Below, in pieces: positions 47,310 to 57,829 of a DNA stretch of 64,000 nucleotides. The stretch lies in the NCBI GenBank assembly GCA_907163375.1, contig CAJQUW010006310.1:1-64000 (forward strand). The letters are read 5' to 3'. The notes beneath the pieces are model-generated. The model had not been told where the DNA came from. It saw only the letters and a program-made list of their open reading frames with translations, and ran no database searches. Every line of letters starts with the position of its first letter. The first letter of the stretch is position 1. Origin of the DNA: Prostheceraeus crozeri. Lineage: Eukaryota > Platyhelminthes > Polycladida > Euryleptidae. Both the position numbers and the translations under genes were made by a program.

Positions 47310-47819
47310 CAAAGAATTAGACAGGTCGTCTCTTCTTCTGTTTAACAAGAAAGGAAGCATTAGAACATGTAGCGTTATTGAAGTAGCACAACCTGCTGAT
47401 GTAATGCCATAGCAATCGAACAATGAGCAGCCAGTTCAACATCAAACACGCCAAACTATGCGAAGTTTCAGTGACTGTTATCAACCGTATCACACAGCAA
47501 AAAGACACAGTCGATGTCAAGTTCTACAGAGAAGTTTGTGAACGTTTTTTTTCGTGCGCCTGCTAGCTTTTTTAATAATGATCGGAGGGCCCAGCATTAT
47601 TGAGAAAACTTGCGCAATGATCTGAATTCTTCAAATCTGAAGGAATCGTGACGATCGGAGCATTTTGAAAGAATTCAAAGCAATCCGCAAGCGACGCACA
47701 ACTATTTTTCCTATCTCTACAAGGTATTAGAAATTTCTTTTTGGCCACTTAGTAAGTTCCTACGTGTGTCATCGCATCACTTCTAGCAAAGTGATACGTT
47801 TAAACAATCCAATTCTGTG
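47310..47819 (-). mobile_element. Small element with 8-bp TSD, copy 2 (inverted)
   Basis: Second copy of the element at 44624-45137, on the other strand. Ends are CAAAGAATTAGA and CCAATTCTGTG. The flanks are a perfect 8-bp duplication, GAAATCTA (47302-47309 and 47820-47827). Different target duplications prove independent insertions. The copies differ at many bases, so they are not from a recent local duplication. A minus-strand open frame at 47520-47317 is a chance frame. Confidence 0.92.
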
Positions 47820-47849
47820 GAAATCTATTTTTTGCAGCCTGCTGCAATG

Positions 47850-48437
47850 AAAGGGTCATCTGATTGGTTCATCTTCTCTATTTTAAATACCAGATCCTGT
47901 CTCAGTAACCTAACAGGTTATCGTCCATCATGTCAACGCAGTATGTGGACAGTGCAGCTGACTTGCTGTTCGCAATGCAAGCTAGGTGCTGCACATGCAG
48001 TTCTGTTCCATACCTATGTCATGTTGCGTTTTAATCACATGACGAAGTGTCGCTCGTCTGCTGCAGCTGCAGGGATTGCAAATGTAAAGTAGGCCTAACA
48101 GTGTTTCTGTGCGGTTGCCCCTGATGGCTGGAGAAGACGAAGTGTTGAGCCAGCTCGGAGAGAGAAAAAAGTATTGTCCCGAACCGCTCCATGATGCTCT
48201 TTCCGACGCTGTTCAACAGGACGAACAGTCTCACCAACATAGACCCAGTACACTGAGTCTAGTACAGTAGCACACTGGTCTCTTCTTAACAAGAAGCGAG
48301 TGCAGAGTAGTCCTTGAATTCATGGTGACCTCAACACCAACTTCCTTTAAAACCGAAGCAATCCATTCAGACAAAACCCTAGAATCTGGTATCGGGGGTC
48401 TAAAAGTTCTGTTATCGTAGTCATATGGGCTCGCGTA
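47850..48437 (-). mobile_element. Penelope-like element fragment (fossil)
   Basis: Minus-strand pieces match the end of a Penelope-like polymerase gene: RTTLHSLLVKKR, which in the family precedes the endonuclease, and a GIY-YIG endonuclease part with YVGETVRPVEQRRKEHHGA. The upstream reverse transcriptase is not visible. A small element of the CTTCTATTC family has inserted next to it at 48438. This is a broken, old copy with several breaks; its limits are approximate. Confidence 0.75.
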
Positions 48438-48845
48438 CTTCCATTCTTCCCCCCCCCACATTTCTGTTGTTGACATCCGGGAGTGTTGCATCGCTAACGA
48501 TCTTCTCTTGCTCCTAAGGGCAGTCTCACTGCGCAAAAGCACTGAGTTTGTAATATTCCTCCTATCTGACTTGTAGAACATTTACAACCTCAGAAATAGA
48601 CAACTGCCCATCATTTGTCTGTAGACAACAATCCCACGAAGTTCATGATCACAGCTGTACCTTGAATGCTAACTGAGTATCCAAGGGACCAATCCTTCAT
48701 CTCAGGGTTCAAGTAGGACTTCTCAGTGGTGTTGTACTGTCACCTAGTGACAGATGACGTCTATTCTAAATCCAATGTGACTATGTTTGATGAAATTTGA
48801 TGAATTTGGAAAAGTTAGAAAATGTGGAGGGGGGAAGAATAGAAG
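48438..48845. mobile_element. TA-flanked MITE (CTTCTATTC family)
   Basis: 408 bp with ends CTTCCATTCTTCCCCCC and GGGGGGAAGAATAGAAG, TA at both borders (48436-48437, 48846-48847). It is the same family as 55618-56028 and the outer element at 14674-16529, here in reverse orientation. It carries no nested insert. Confidence 0.9.
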
Positions 48846-48847
48846 TA

Positions 48848-49880
48848 TCAGGGATCGATCTCTGAAACCAACTTCAAATTCACTGAAGCCATTTCTGAAC
48901 AATGTACGCATGCCTATCGCGATGATACCATGATTTTCGTGCTGGAATCCGTAGATTTAGTATTTTAGAAAAAAACTTTTAGTACACTCAGCAAAAGCGG
49001 AGTGGCTTCGCAGCGGAGATTTCTTCCCGGTTCATTTCCCACTTAAGACGAGAAATATGGTCTGTCGGGTCATTTAAGTCTAAATAACCACGACATTTGC
49101 TATGCTTTCGTTATCTTTTCAATAGCACTATATTCTCGAAACGTCCTTGATATCAACACATAATTTTTACATTATCAATCAGCAATCGCACCTGCAAATG
49201 CATGATTTGATGAGACTAGATGTGCCAACCTAAAATTAGAAGAACATTGTTATGAGTATGTTGTACATGGTTGCTGGTTGGAGGGAAGACAAACGTTTAT
49301 TTAAGGAATCTATTTCTCAATTTCAACACATGACTTACTATACTGCGTACCGGTACACTTCTTAAGGCATGAGGGCGGCGTATATCCCATCTTTCTTTAA
49401 CATCAAACTCATCATCGACATAGTCTTACAGCGAATGATTCTTACCGCACTGTTATTCATGCATCTAAGAATAGACTCGCATGAAATTCATGCAATATTT
49501 TTTCTTGCTTAACCAGGGATTGTCACATTATGTTTCTGATCCCGCTTATCCAGAGTGTACTATAAAGATAGTCCTTACTCCATTATTCGATCATTTATTA
49601 GTTAAGTTGTGCTGCTCTTAAAGAGACACCTTTAATCTGACGTAATATTTGACTTATACAATAAAATACTTCCGGTTTGTTATCGTGATGCTCGTTCATT
49701 TTCTGCGATGAGATTTGGTCGTCAGAGAAACACAATTGTCAAGATATGATATCGAAATGTTTCTGTTATCACTGATATTTAATTGCTGACTATCCTATGT
49801 TAATCGGATGCTATCCTAATTGGATGCTGTTGTAGTTGCACTATTTTATTGGTGAGATATCCCACTCTCCTTAATGTACA
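48848..49880. other. No gene recognised
   Basis: AT-rich stretch between the MITE and the P-like element. Nothing can be supported. Confidence 0.4.
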
Positions 49881-50030
49881 GTTTTGACCATGGACTTCTA
49901 GATAACTATGACAGCTCAGGACGCCGAACTAGGGGAAATATGGTAAAAGTTTTAGAGGCCGATTTTCTGAATCTAGATATCTTACCTGTAAATCTATTAG
50001 TAAAATTCTATGGTAATTTGTATATATAGT

Positions 50031-52062
50031 CATGGACTCCTAGATATATAACACCTGGTTTGTCAGCCAAAATGTAAGATGTACATTATGTACATTATCT
50101 TTCGTGCATTATGTTATAAAACAATTAACGTCTTTTTTAATTGATAAGTGCATGATAAGTAAAATTTACATTTTTGGGCAGTGATAAGAAATGTTCTGTA
50201 TCAAGAATACATTTTTCCTTACTTGAGCTGTGTATTTGGTAAATATTCGAGGCTAGATATAATGACGTGCATTCAAACTTCTAATTTCTTAAGCCAGATG
50301 TTAAGCCATGCAGTTCTCCCAACATTCAAATTTGGTGGTAGTAGGCTAAGAAAAATTACGCGATGTAGGCCAAATGCGAGAGTAGAGTCTGTTGTGGCCA
50401 TCTTCAGTTCAAGGTGAAGAAGCATGATCGCCCAAGCGTTTATCACGGATGGCACCTAGGCAATGCAAGGCCTAATGTACAAATAGAAATTGAAAGCTAT
50501 AAAATAGTCATTCTCGTGAGATTTTGCTTTGCATGTTAGCCATTTTATTTGTCACATAGGATTGTCTATAAATCCCTATCGCATCATAAACAAGAAATTG
50601 TGGTTTGAAAAGAATAGAAGAATCAAAGCGATTAAATCCAACTTTATGTTACAATTCTGTAACTTCCCTACAGTATCGTGTAGACTTTTATCATGCTAGA
50701 GATCACACACTGCACTGGACATGTTCTTGCAATTTAATTGTCTGAATGAATTCCATACAGTATATTTGACTCTTTTGTAGCATATTTCATCTATCATTTG
50801 TAAAACCTTATGCCCAGTATTCGAATAATTTTGCATAGTGTATAGGCAGTAAAATTGAACGAAGTGAGAAGGGACTTTCTCATTCACCTGATGATGCAGA
50901 AAAACCTGCACATTGGATTCAAAATAGAAAGAAGGCTGATATCATAAGTTCAGATTCAAAAGTTTATGACATTTGCTATATCTCCACTTTTAAAACAGGC
51001 ATAATTCAAGATTATTATCTGAGCGTTTTATTAACGCTTTTTCTTACCTTCACAAATATTTGTGCATGAACTATTTTCAATGATATTGTCAATTGTATTC
51101 TTTGTGACAAATAATGGACTATATATGAGTCTCTTCCTTCCTTCTAAAGATAATATATCCGGCTGGTATCCCTTCATCGCTCTTCAATTTATCCTCTAGA
51201 GTAATTTCAAATGACTGTTTCATGCTTCATAATTCCATTTTCCTTTGATAAGCGTTGGAGCATTGGGTCAAATGTGCGAACCGCACTTCATCTCGATTTC
51301 GAAAAATGTATCATAAAAATAAGCTAGTAGCTCATTGTTTTCTTTTCCTTTTGTATGGAATTTCTGCATTGATTGACATGTTCAGAATAGACGACATTGT
51401 TCTGGGATGTCTTGTCGGAATGGATTCCTTTAGAGATTCTTTCAAACCACTTTTTCATGATCTCTTTGGTCTTTGCATATTATTCATGTCAACTGTTGCA
51501 ATCATGAGCGCAGTATTTACTTTTACCACTCTCACTTTTTGTCATCAGATTTTGTAACGAAGCAGCTGATAAACATGAATGTTGGACTCTGATATAAGCA
51601 AAAATTTTGAATTTTGCTTTGGCTGACAGTCCAGGTGTTATGTATATGATAAGCTACTGATTTGAGGATATTCAATGGTCAGAATCCACGAGTCCGAAGG
51701 ACGAGTGAATTCTGATACCATTGAAATCCGAAAATCAGCAGCTTAACATTATATAGCCAACGATACAACTTAGAAATCTATGTTCGCATCCATCTGAGGA
51801 TTTCTGGACCTGCATAGTTTTCTAGACTTCCTTGATCCATCCAAACCACTACGTAATCAACAAATTACAAATAGATATCTTCTATATTCTATTTTTCAGG
51901 AGGTTATATGACCCCTATGTAAATTTCCTATCCATATAATCTACTCCAAAATCACACATCATAGAAATCATGTGAAGGTGTAGTAGATTATATGGTTTGG
52001 AAACTCTTCAAAGAAGAATGACATGACGTCAGTAGAGTTGGCTATATATCTAGGAGTCCATG
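50031..52062. mobile_element. Possible nested P-like element
   Basis: Inverted ends CATGGACTCCTAGATATATA on the left and its near-complement on the right resemble the outer P-like ends. Flanking bases are TATATAGT and ATATAGTG, sharing seven bases, so a target duplication is likely but not clean. Further in, ATAACACCTGG..TGTCAGCC near 50048-50067 pairs with GGCTGACAG..CCAGGTGTTAT at 51624-51648. The plus-strand open frame at 51255-51557 (100 codons, two hydrophobic stretches) is unassigned. I cannot exclude that these are rearranged subterminal repeats of the outer element. Confidence 0.5.
51671..51725. other. Hairpin with GAA loop and tandem G.A mismatches
   Basis: The core reads CACGAGTCC, GAA, GGACGAGTG. 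The arms pair except for adjacent G.A and A.G mismatches in the middle. Outside, TTCAATGGT and CAGAAT pair with ATTCTG and ACCATTGAA. The same design is found at 17631-17688. Function unknown. Confidence 0.65.
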
Positions 52063-52162
52063 ATATAGTGTATTTAATCACGAAAACATTTTGAATTGTC
52101 AGTAACTTGGCTAGGAATCTTAGAGTAACCCGCTTCTTTGTAACTGCAAAACAGCGAATCTG

Positions 52163-52422
52163 AAGAAGTCTCAGTCTACTACTTCCCAAAAGACCACACG
52201 ATGAAGAGCAGAAGTGGCTGAATTCTTTACTTAATATTGTTCATGTAAATCTTCATGAACAGCGTTTCATCTGCTCAAAATACTGGCCATCTGATTCATC
52301 CTTTGTGAAAATCAAAAGATTCTCACGACCAATTCAGCCGCAGTCTTTGCTTCCTTATTTTGCGCCATCTTTGCTTCACCAAACTGTAACGCATCCAGTG
52401 AGTCCCGTAGCAGATTCCTGAC
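52163..52422 (+). pseudogene. THAP-type domain of P-like transposase, 5' part lost
   Basis: The plus-strand frame is open from a TGA near 52160 to a TGA at 52420. It shows the second half of a THAP domain: LPKRPHDEEQKWLNSLL with the conserved tryptophan, then RFICSKYWPSD where the family has C-x2-H, then RFSRPIQPQSLLPYF, the equivalent of the closing AVPxIF motif. The zinc-binding histidine position reads Y (CSKY), and the first cysteine pair lies before the stop or is lost. In P transposases this domain binds the element's subterminal sites. The next frame, 52436-52651, may continue the gene but shows no motif I can name. Confidence 0.7.
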
Positions 52423-53907
52423 AAGCTAGGGGCACTTGAAGGGAAAGATTACCTACCAACATCGTAGAAAGGTTACTTCTAGTCTTACTTCCGATAATGG
52501 TATTTTCATATCATGCAGAAGCAACTCGGTGAGAGTCAAACATTTTGCTGGAAAATATGATGCAGATTATATAATTGACATTTCTCCGACTATAAAGGCA
52601 AAGCCACACGCTCGAAACCCCGTGAACATTTGGAGTTTACTTGGATATTAATGGAGGTTCGAGCGCTGGTTTCTGAAAGCCATTGTCTCATAAAACCAAA
52701 AACAAAGTACTGTGCGATTGTGCTGAAGTAACAGAAATGATCAGTGTATTACAAAATAATCGCAGCGCTTCAAATATATAGTGAAGAAAAAAGAAAGTTT
52801 AATTTTTTATTTGAACAAGCAAAACAATGCTGAGTGGGATGGTTGACAACTCGACCATATGGAAGGGAGACTCCATGCCTAAAGTGCTTCCGTGTATGAA
52901 CAGGATTCATTTATTCATTTATTTGCCCGAAAACAGATGGAAACAGATATAGGCCCTACAGCATCTATAACAATGAAGATTGCTTCCCATATTATTTGAG
53001 AAATGGAAATGCATGTTCTAGTCCATATCTGGTCTAAGAAACATTTTGTGTTTGCCTCATCCTGACACAATCCGAAGGAGGGTTGGATGATTTGGATCCA
53101 CTGGAAGTGATAGCGATGCCCGATCGACTGTGAGGTTTTGAAAAATTCACCAGAGTGTAGAGATCCTGTTCCTCATCATTCAATGAATTTCATATCGATC
53201 TTTCATGCCGCTTTCGTGGTGGAAACTTGATCTAGGCTGCTGACCATAGCGAGAAGTATACGCGAACTATTTTAGCAATCATGTGAAATAAAAGAGACGA
53301 TGTCCCGGGAATGTTTTCTCCTCTGTTTTATATCTATTTATACTTCAACAGGGGAATATCTACGTCAGGAACTGATCTTGCATTGGGTATTGAAAATGAA
53401 TGTGGTGGAAGAGTGATGGCTTTAGTCTCAGATAATGCAACTGCAAATCGCGATGTAATCAAAACATGCTTGACAATACATGTAGTGTAATGATTGATTT
53501 AATATCAAAGTTAATTGCTCTTTAATTTTCTTTGCCATCTCTTCTCTGCAAGATGATCAAGTACAACATGAGATCTTCAATAATGAATCATCGTCCCAAA
53601 AAATATATATATAAATATAATCCCACAAGTCGCATCAGCAAAACTCCTCAAAGTTTGGTCGAGGTTTATAATTTTAAGTGAAAAAGTAAAAACACGCTTC
53701 AGACGGGCCTTCAGCGTCCTGCGCCTTCTATCGGTCGATGGTAACTAATAATGGTAACTAAATATAATATAAATTCAAAATAAACCCATAATATTCACCT
53801 TCCAAACCTTCAGCCTCTAAAAACATTTGCACGAATTGCATAGTTCGGCGTCCTGAGTAAATTACAGATCTGAGATTTTAGATTATCTAGACGTCCATGG
53901 TTTTGAC

Positions 53908-54540
53908 CAATGTTCAAAATTTGAAAACCAAAGACGAAACAATAATGTAATAAAAATTGACAATATAAGCATAAAAAATAATGTAATGTATAAATAATGC
54001 GCCATAATAAAATTACGCATAGCAGTTTACGGTTGCTCACTTTGAGTCTGATAATTAACCACTTTAGAGCGATTACATTGGATTGTCAACATGGTCTGAT
54101 ACAATGAATAATTTGGTTCCATAACTCATAAAATTACCACTAACAAGTCTGTATTATACTTGCTACATTTTCTTACTAACTGAAATCAAAGGTTGATTAA
54201 AAAATACAGACCTCGGTGAAAAATACAGAGCATTTACAGACTTTACCGACTAGTCTGTGTTATATCTATGTCATCCACAGTTTTGTATACATGTTTGATT
54301 ACCTTTTATGTATAAATTTATTGTAGGCATTTTGTTAAGTATATTGTTATTGGTTTCAGGTCCCTGTGGGGCCTACAATATACCGCAGTGCTGAGCTATC
54401 ATATCCTTCTATCTACAACCCATGTATTAGCAACTAACAGTCAGTAAATCCAGACCAAGTAGCAACCCTGATCCTACCTTTCAAATATGAAGAGGCATGA
54501 ACTTTTATGCGCAAAAAATTGAATTTGTTGAACAGACAAA
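53908..54540. other. No gene recognised
   Basis: AT-rich sequence right of the P-like element. Around 54140-54260 the words ACAGACTT and TAGTCTGT recur in both orientations. No supported gene. Confidence 0.4.
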
Positions 54541-54544
54541 TTAG

Positions 54545-54811
54545 TTAGCATTGTACCAATATTCAGAAGTCAAAAAACAAAATTATTTTCCAAAACCTCC
54601 TCTGATAAATTGTGACGATGTGGCCTATGAATTTCAATGCAACTTTTGCGAGGCAAGTTATATCGGCTTCACATCGCGTCATTTATTTGAGCGAAAGGAA
54701 GAACACCTTCATGAGAACAGCTTTCATCGTCTATTGGGGGACATAAACAACAACATGCGGACAAGAACATCCGACTCAAATTTCCCAGTTTTGAAAAAGT
54801 GCCTAAACTGA
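54545..54811 (+). mobile_element. Penelope-like GIY-YIG endonuclease fragment (fossil)
   Basis: The plus strand encodes a zinc-finger plus GIY-YIG endonuclease start as found at the C terminus of Penelope-like polymerases: INCDDVAYEFQCNFCEASYI, then GFTSRHLFERKEEHLHE. The reverse transcriptase is not seen upstream. A hammerhead-like motif follows 260 bp downstream on the same strand, as expected for a Penelope terminal repeat. Truncated, broken copy. Confidence 0.75.
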
Positions 54812-54841
54812 TGCGATTTTTTAATGTATGAAATATTACTC

Positions 54842-55615
54842 ATTAAACTACGCCCACCATCTCTTAACGGCTAAAGTGACTCAGTTCCACTTAAGTCACT
54901 TGATTAGTTTATCTGTACAGGTATATCTTTTCAGCAAAAATACTAGAGTGCAAGTGATTTTCGATTTTATTCCGTAAGATAAGTGTTAAGATAAGAGAGT
55001 GTCTTAATCAGCTATCTGTGCACGTTGAATTTTGTGTAGCTCAGTCAATGCCTATGATTTAGTACGATTCTGATGACAGCCACTTCAGATGGTCGAAATA
55101 TTTATGAAAATATTTATAAAAGAAGTATATCTATATCCGTAGTATTACTATGAGATGACAACAATATTTGCCTTATAACAACTGCTAATGCTTATCAGAC
55201 ATCATCAGTACAGATGCTCTTTCGTAGACAGTCAGCATTTCAGATGAATCATCATCCGAAATGTAGACATCTAAAAATTACGAAATATTTCAAATCTCGT
55301 CATCATAGCTAGGATTCAAGAAATTCCAAGCACAAAAAGGCATGTTCGTGAAACGCAAACTCAAATTAGCTATTTAGATTGCATTACATGCGACACGCAG
55401 CAGCAGGAAGAGTAATGAGACCAAAAATTAAGTTGGATGGATAATGCTATGGATCCATCCATCTTAATTTTTGAAATGAATAAAAGGTAAGCGAACATCA
55501 CATTTATTAATCACTTTGCTTAAATAGCTTAAACAGAGTCAACACATAAGGAAAATCTTCCATTTATTATACTTTTAGTTTGCTGATTATTAAACTGTTG
55601 AAGAAACTATGATGC
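54842..55615. other. Penelope 3' flank, otherwise no gene
   Basis: Contains the hammerhead-like motif listed separately at 55070-55104. The rest is AT-rich without recognised features. Confidence 0.4.
55070..55104 (+). ncRNA. Hammerhead-ribozyme-like motif in Penelope debris
   Basis: The core words are exact: CTGATGA at 55070-55076 and GAAA at 55095-55098. Between them GCCA and TGGT can pair as stem II (with one G.U) around a loop CTTCAGA. Penelope-like elements are known to carry hammerheads in their terminal repeats, and a Penelope endonuclease fragment lies just upstream on the same strand. Stem I and stem III are not convincing by eye, so self-cleavage is not assured. Confidence 0.5.
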
Positions 55616-55617
55616 TA

Positions 55618-56028
55618 CTTCTATTCTTTCCCCCCTCCACATTTTCTAACTTTTCCAAATTCATCAAATTTCATCAAACATAGTCACATTGGATTTAGAA
55701 TAGACGTCATCTGTCACTAGGTGACAGTACAACACCACTGAGAAGTCCTACTTGAACCCTGAGATGAAGGATTGGTCCCTTGGATACTCAGTTAGCATTC
55801 AAGGTACAGCTGTGATCATGAACTTCGTGGGATTGTTGTCTACAGACAAATGATGGGCAGTTGTCTATTTCTGAGGTTGTAAATGTTCTACAAGTCAGAT
55901 AGGAGGAATATTACAAACTCAGTGCTTTTGCGCAGTGAGACTGCCCTTAGGAGCAAGAGAAGATCGTTAGCGATGCAACACTCCCGGATGTCAACAACAG
56001 AAATGTGGGGGGGGGGGAAGAATAGAAG
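55618..56028. mobile_element. TA-flanked MITE (CTTCTATTC family)
   Basis: 411 bp with ends CTTCTATTCTTTCCCCCC and GGGGGGGGGAAGAATAGAAG, TA at both borders (55616-55617, 56029-56030). This is the empty-site reference that shows where the hAT-like element is nested in the copy at 14674-16529: here CAGTACAACACCACTGAG is continuous. Confidence 0.92.
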
Positions 56029-56084
56029 TATCGAAACTATTATGTCGTTGCAATTGAGTTATCGAGTCTAGAAAGAAAATGTCA

Positions 56085-56160
56085 CTCATTCATTCATTCA
56101 TGAGCTTTATTAGAGTGCGTTATATCACAGGGACTTATAGGACACTTTACATTTAATTTT
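56085..56160 (-). repeat. LINE 3' tail with (ATTC)n
   Basis: On the plus strand (ATTC)n is followed by ATGAGCTTTATTAGAGTG; on the minus strand this is a LINE 3' end with an AATAAAGCTCATGAAT-type terminus and a (GAAT)n tail. No coding part is visible, so it is a short 5'-truncated copy. A similar TTTATTCATTTATTTGCCCG segment at 52908-52930 may be another. Confidence 0.5.
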
Positions 56161-57300
56161 ACACTCTATGGAAAATGTCATCTATAAAAAATACTAGTAT
56201 TAAGTCTCACATTTCAACGTGTTAGAACATTTTAAATTTCAATGTTAAACAAACTACTCATTTATTGGGTTGCAAACAACATGTGGCATGCCGAATAAAT
56301 GAAATATGGGATATCACTAAACGAATTTAAGTAAACTGCTTATATGGAAATATGCATATGCGTGATATTTGTCATTTCGCAGTGGAACATTGTCTGAAAT
56401 ATTAATATAAACTGAAAAATAAACTTTTTGTTAAAAAGGCTGAAACATGGAATCAGGTTTAGATAGAGAGCAATAATTAAGGAATAATATTAAGGATAAG
56501 TTGGCATGTATGTAATTTTTTATTGCGCCAGAAATCCTTCATCATCAGAATTGCTATATTGTACATCCAATTGCATACAAGATCGCAAAAAGTCACATTT
56601 ATTGAAAATAGTTACAATCATTCATAATCCTATTCAATCAACAAATAAATGAATGACTCGTTGGATGATTATTTAGATAAGATGGAAATTAGAAATGTCC
56701 AAGTATTGATTCACACACAAAATTCCAGAATGACCGCCATGACAAGGGCACTTGCACACTATTTTGTCGCGAATTGGAGATAATCGATGTTACAAATCAA
56801 TGTGATAACACAATCCAAGAGTAAATGGCTACCTAGTTACCTCATCCCTTAAAGTTGAAAGCAAAAGAGCAAGATCGGCGAGGTTAGGGTTTCATTATCA
56901 AACATAGAAGCATAGTTGCAATGAAGGTGCTGCTTTGTGTGAAAAGCTCATGCACTGAGTGTTACCTACAGATGAATGCACAATCTAGTTGCCTAGATTC
57001 ATACATGTAGCTTCGAATAGCAGCCGCGTCTACTGAAGAAAAAAGCCGTATAAATAAATAAAAAAATGTATATGCATAAATATAAGTTTATGTATTTTAT
57101 AACCCTCTATATGTGCATATATATGCGTGTACTTGGGTAGCAGTATATTATTTTTGCAATAATCACTGAAGCGGTTACCGTTCTGTAATTTATTGCATTC
57201 TTGAAGGGACTTTTCTGTTTTTCTATAAATTTCTTTTCCTTCGATTGTTGAGTAATTTAATGCAATTTTGGAATGCCATTTCTTTAAAAAACAAAGGCTC
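56161..57300. other. No gene recognised
   Basis: AT-rich; the minus-strand open frame at 57030-57332 starts within the hammerhead-like debris and has no motif. Confidence 0.4.
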
Positions 57301-57302
57301 AA

Positions 57303-57345
57303 CGTTTCGGACATTACACTGACCATTTTCAAGAGACAAAATCTG
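57303..57345 (-). ncRNA. Degenerate hammerhead-like motif
   Basis: The minus strand reads CTTGAAAATGGTC, a loop AGTGTAAT, GTCC, then GAAACGTTGAG. The second half is the usual Penelope terminal-repeat hammerhead end; the first core element deviates from CTGANGA. Probably inactive. The Penelope fragment 135 bp further right is on the other strand. Confidence 0.3.
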
Positions 57346-57479
57346 TGGAAGTAAAGGTCGAAAATTCTAAATTCAAAAAGAGAAATGACATCTGGAATAC
57401 TATGACATGATCTAAATAGAGATATAGCGTCATACTATTATCAATCCAGCAAACTGATTCAAACTGATTATGAACTGCA

Positions 57480-57820
57480 TAGAAACAATTACAATTAAAG
57501 CTGATCGAATATGGAGTGAGAGTGAACCACCAATTTACAGCCAGAGGAAATAAAGGCCTCAGACTTACTGAAGAAAAATGAAGATTTGCACATAATAAAT
57601 GCCGACAAACGTGGTTCTTTCGTAATATTAAGTTACGTGATATACAAGAATTTCATGCTTGCAGAGCATTTTTATGATCAGCAAACGTATGAGCTGGTGG
57701 AAAAATATTATTTATTGAAAACAATAAATAAACTTAAAGCCCTTTTCAAAAAATACAGCCGTATGTTAACGATTACAAAAAAGAGTGAATTAATATGGAA
57801 ATTCAATGCCTCTTGACTTA
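57480..57820 (+). mobile_element. Penelope-like polymerase N-terminal fragment (fossil)
   Basis: The plus strand carries NADKRGSFVILSYVIYKNFM and a following charged stretch, matching the NADKG-x-VVLxxxDY block that precedes the reverse transcriptase of Penelope-like elements. Nothing of the polymerase core follows, since a LINE begins at about 57830. Truncated and broken. Confidence 0.65.
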
Positions 57821-57829
57821 CGTACTTCA

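Larger units (their letters stand above)
49889..53899 (+). mobile_element. P-like DNA transposon with THAP-type domain
   Basis: The ends are CATGGACTTCTAGATAA and, in reverse on the right, CATGGACGTCTAGATAA (16 of 17). The flanks are a perfect 8-bp duplication GTTTTGAC (49881-49888 and 53900-53907). An 8-bp duplication with ends starting CATG fits the P superfamily, and the plus strand inside has a THAP-type zinc-finger part (52163-52422), the DNA-binding domain of P transposases. A further piece near 53385-53490 reads GGRVMALVSDNATANRDVIK, which resembles the second aspartate region of the P RNase H-like core. At 4011 bp the length is near autonomous size, but stops and frame changes make it inactive, and a related 2-kb element may be nested inside (50031-52062). 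Confidence 0.8.

Noticed and set aside
51255-51557. Possible membrane-protein exon (100 codons with hydrophobic stretches)
   Set aside because: It lies inside the P-like element, has no recognisable family pattern and no clear splice sites.
55883-56071. Shared 45-codon reading in the CTTCTATTC elements (also at 48581 minus)
   Set aside because: The frame is shared because the elements are copies of one MITE; it has no transposase motif, and the downstream part differs because it belongs to the flanking DNA.
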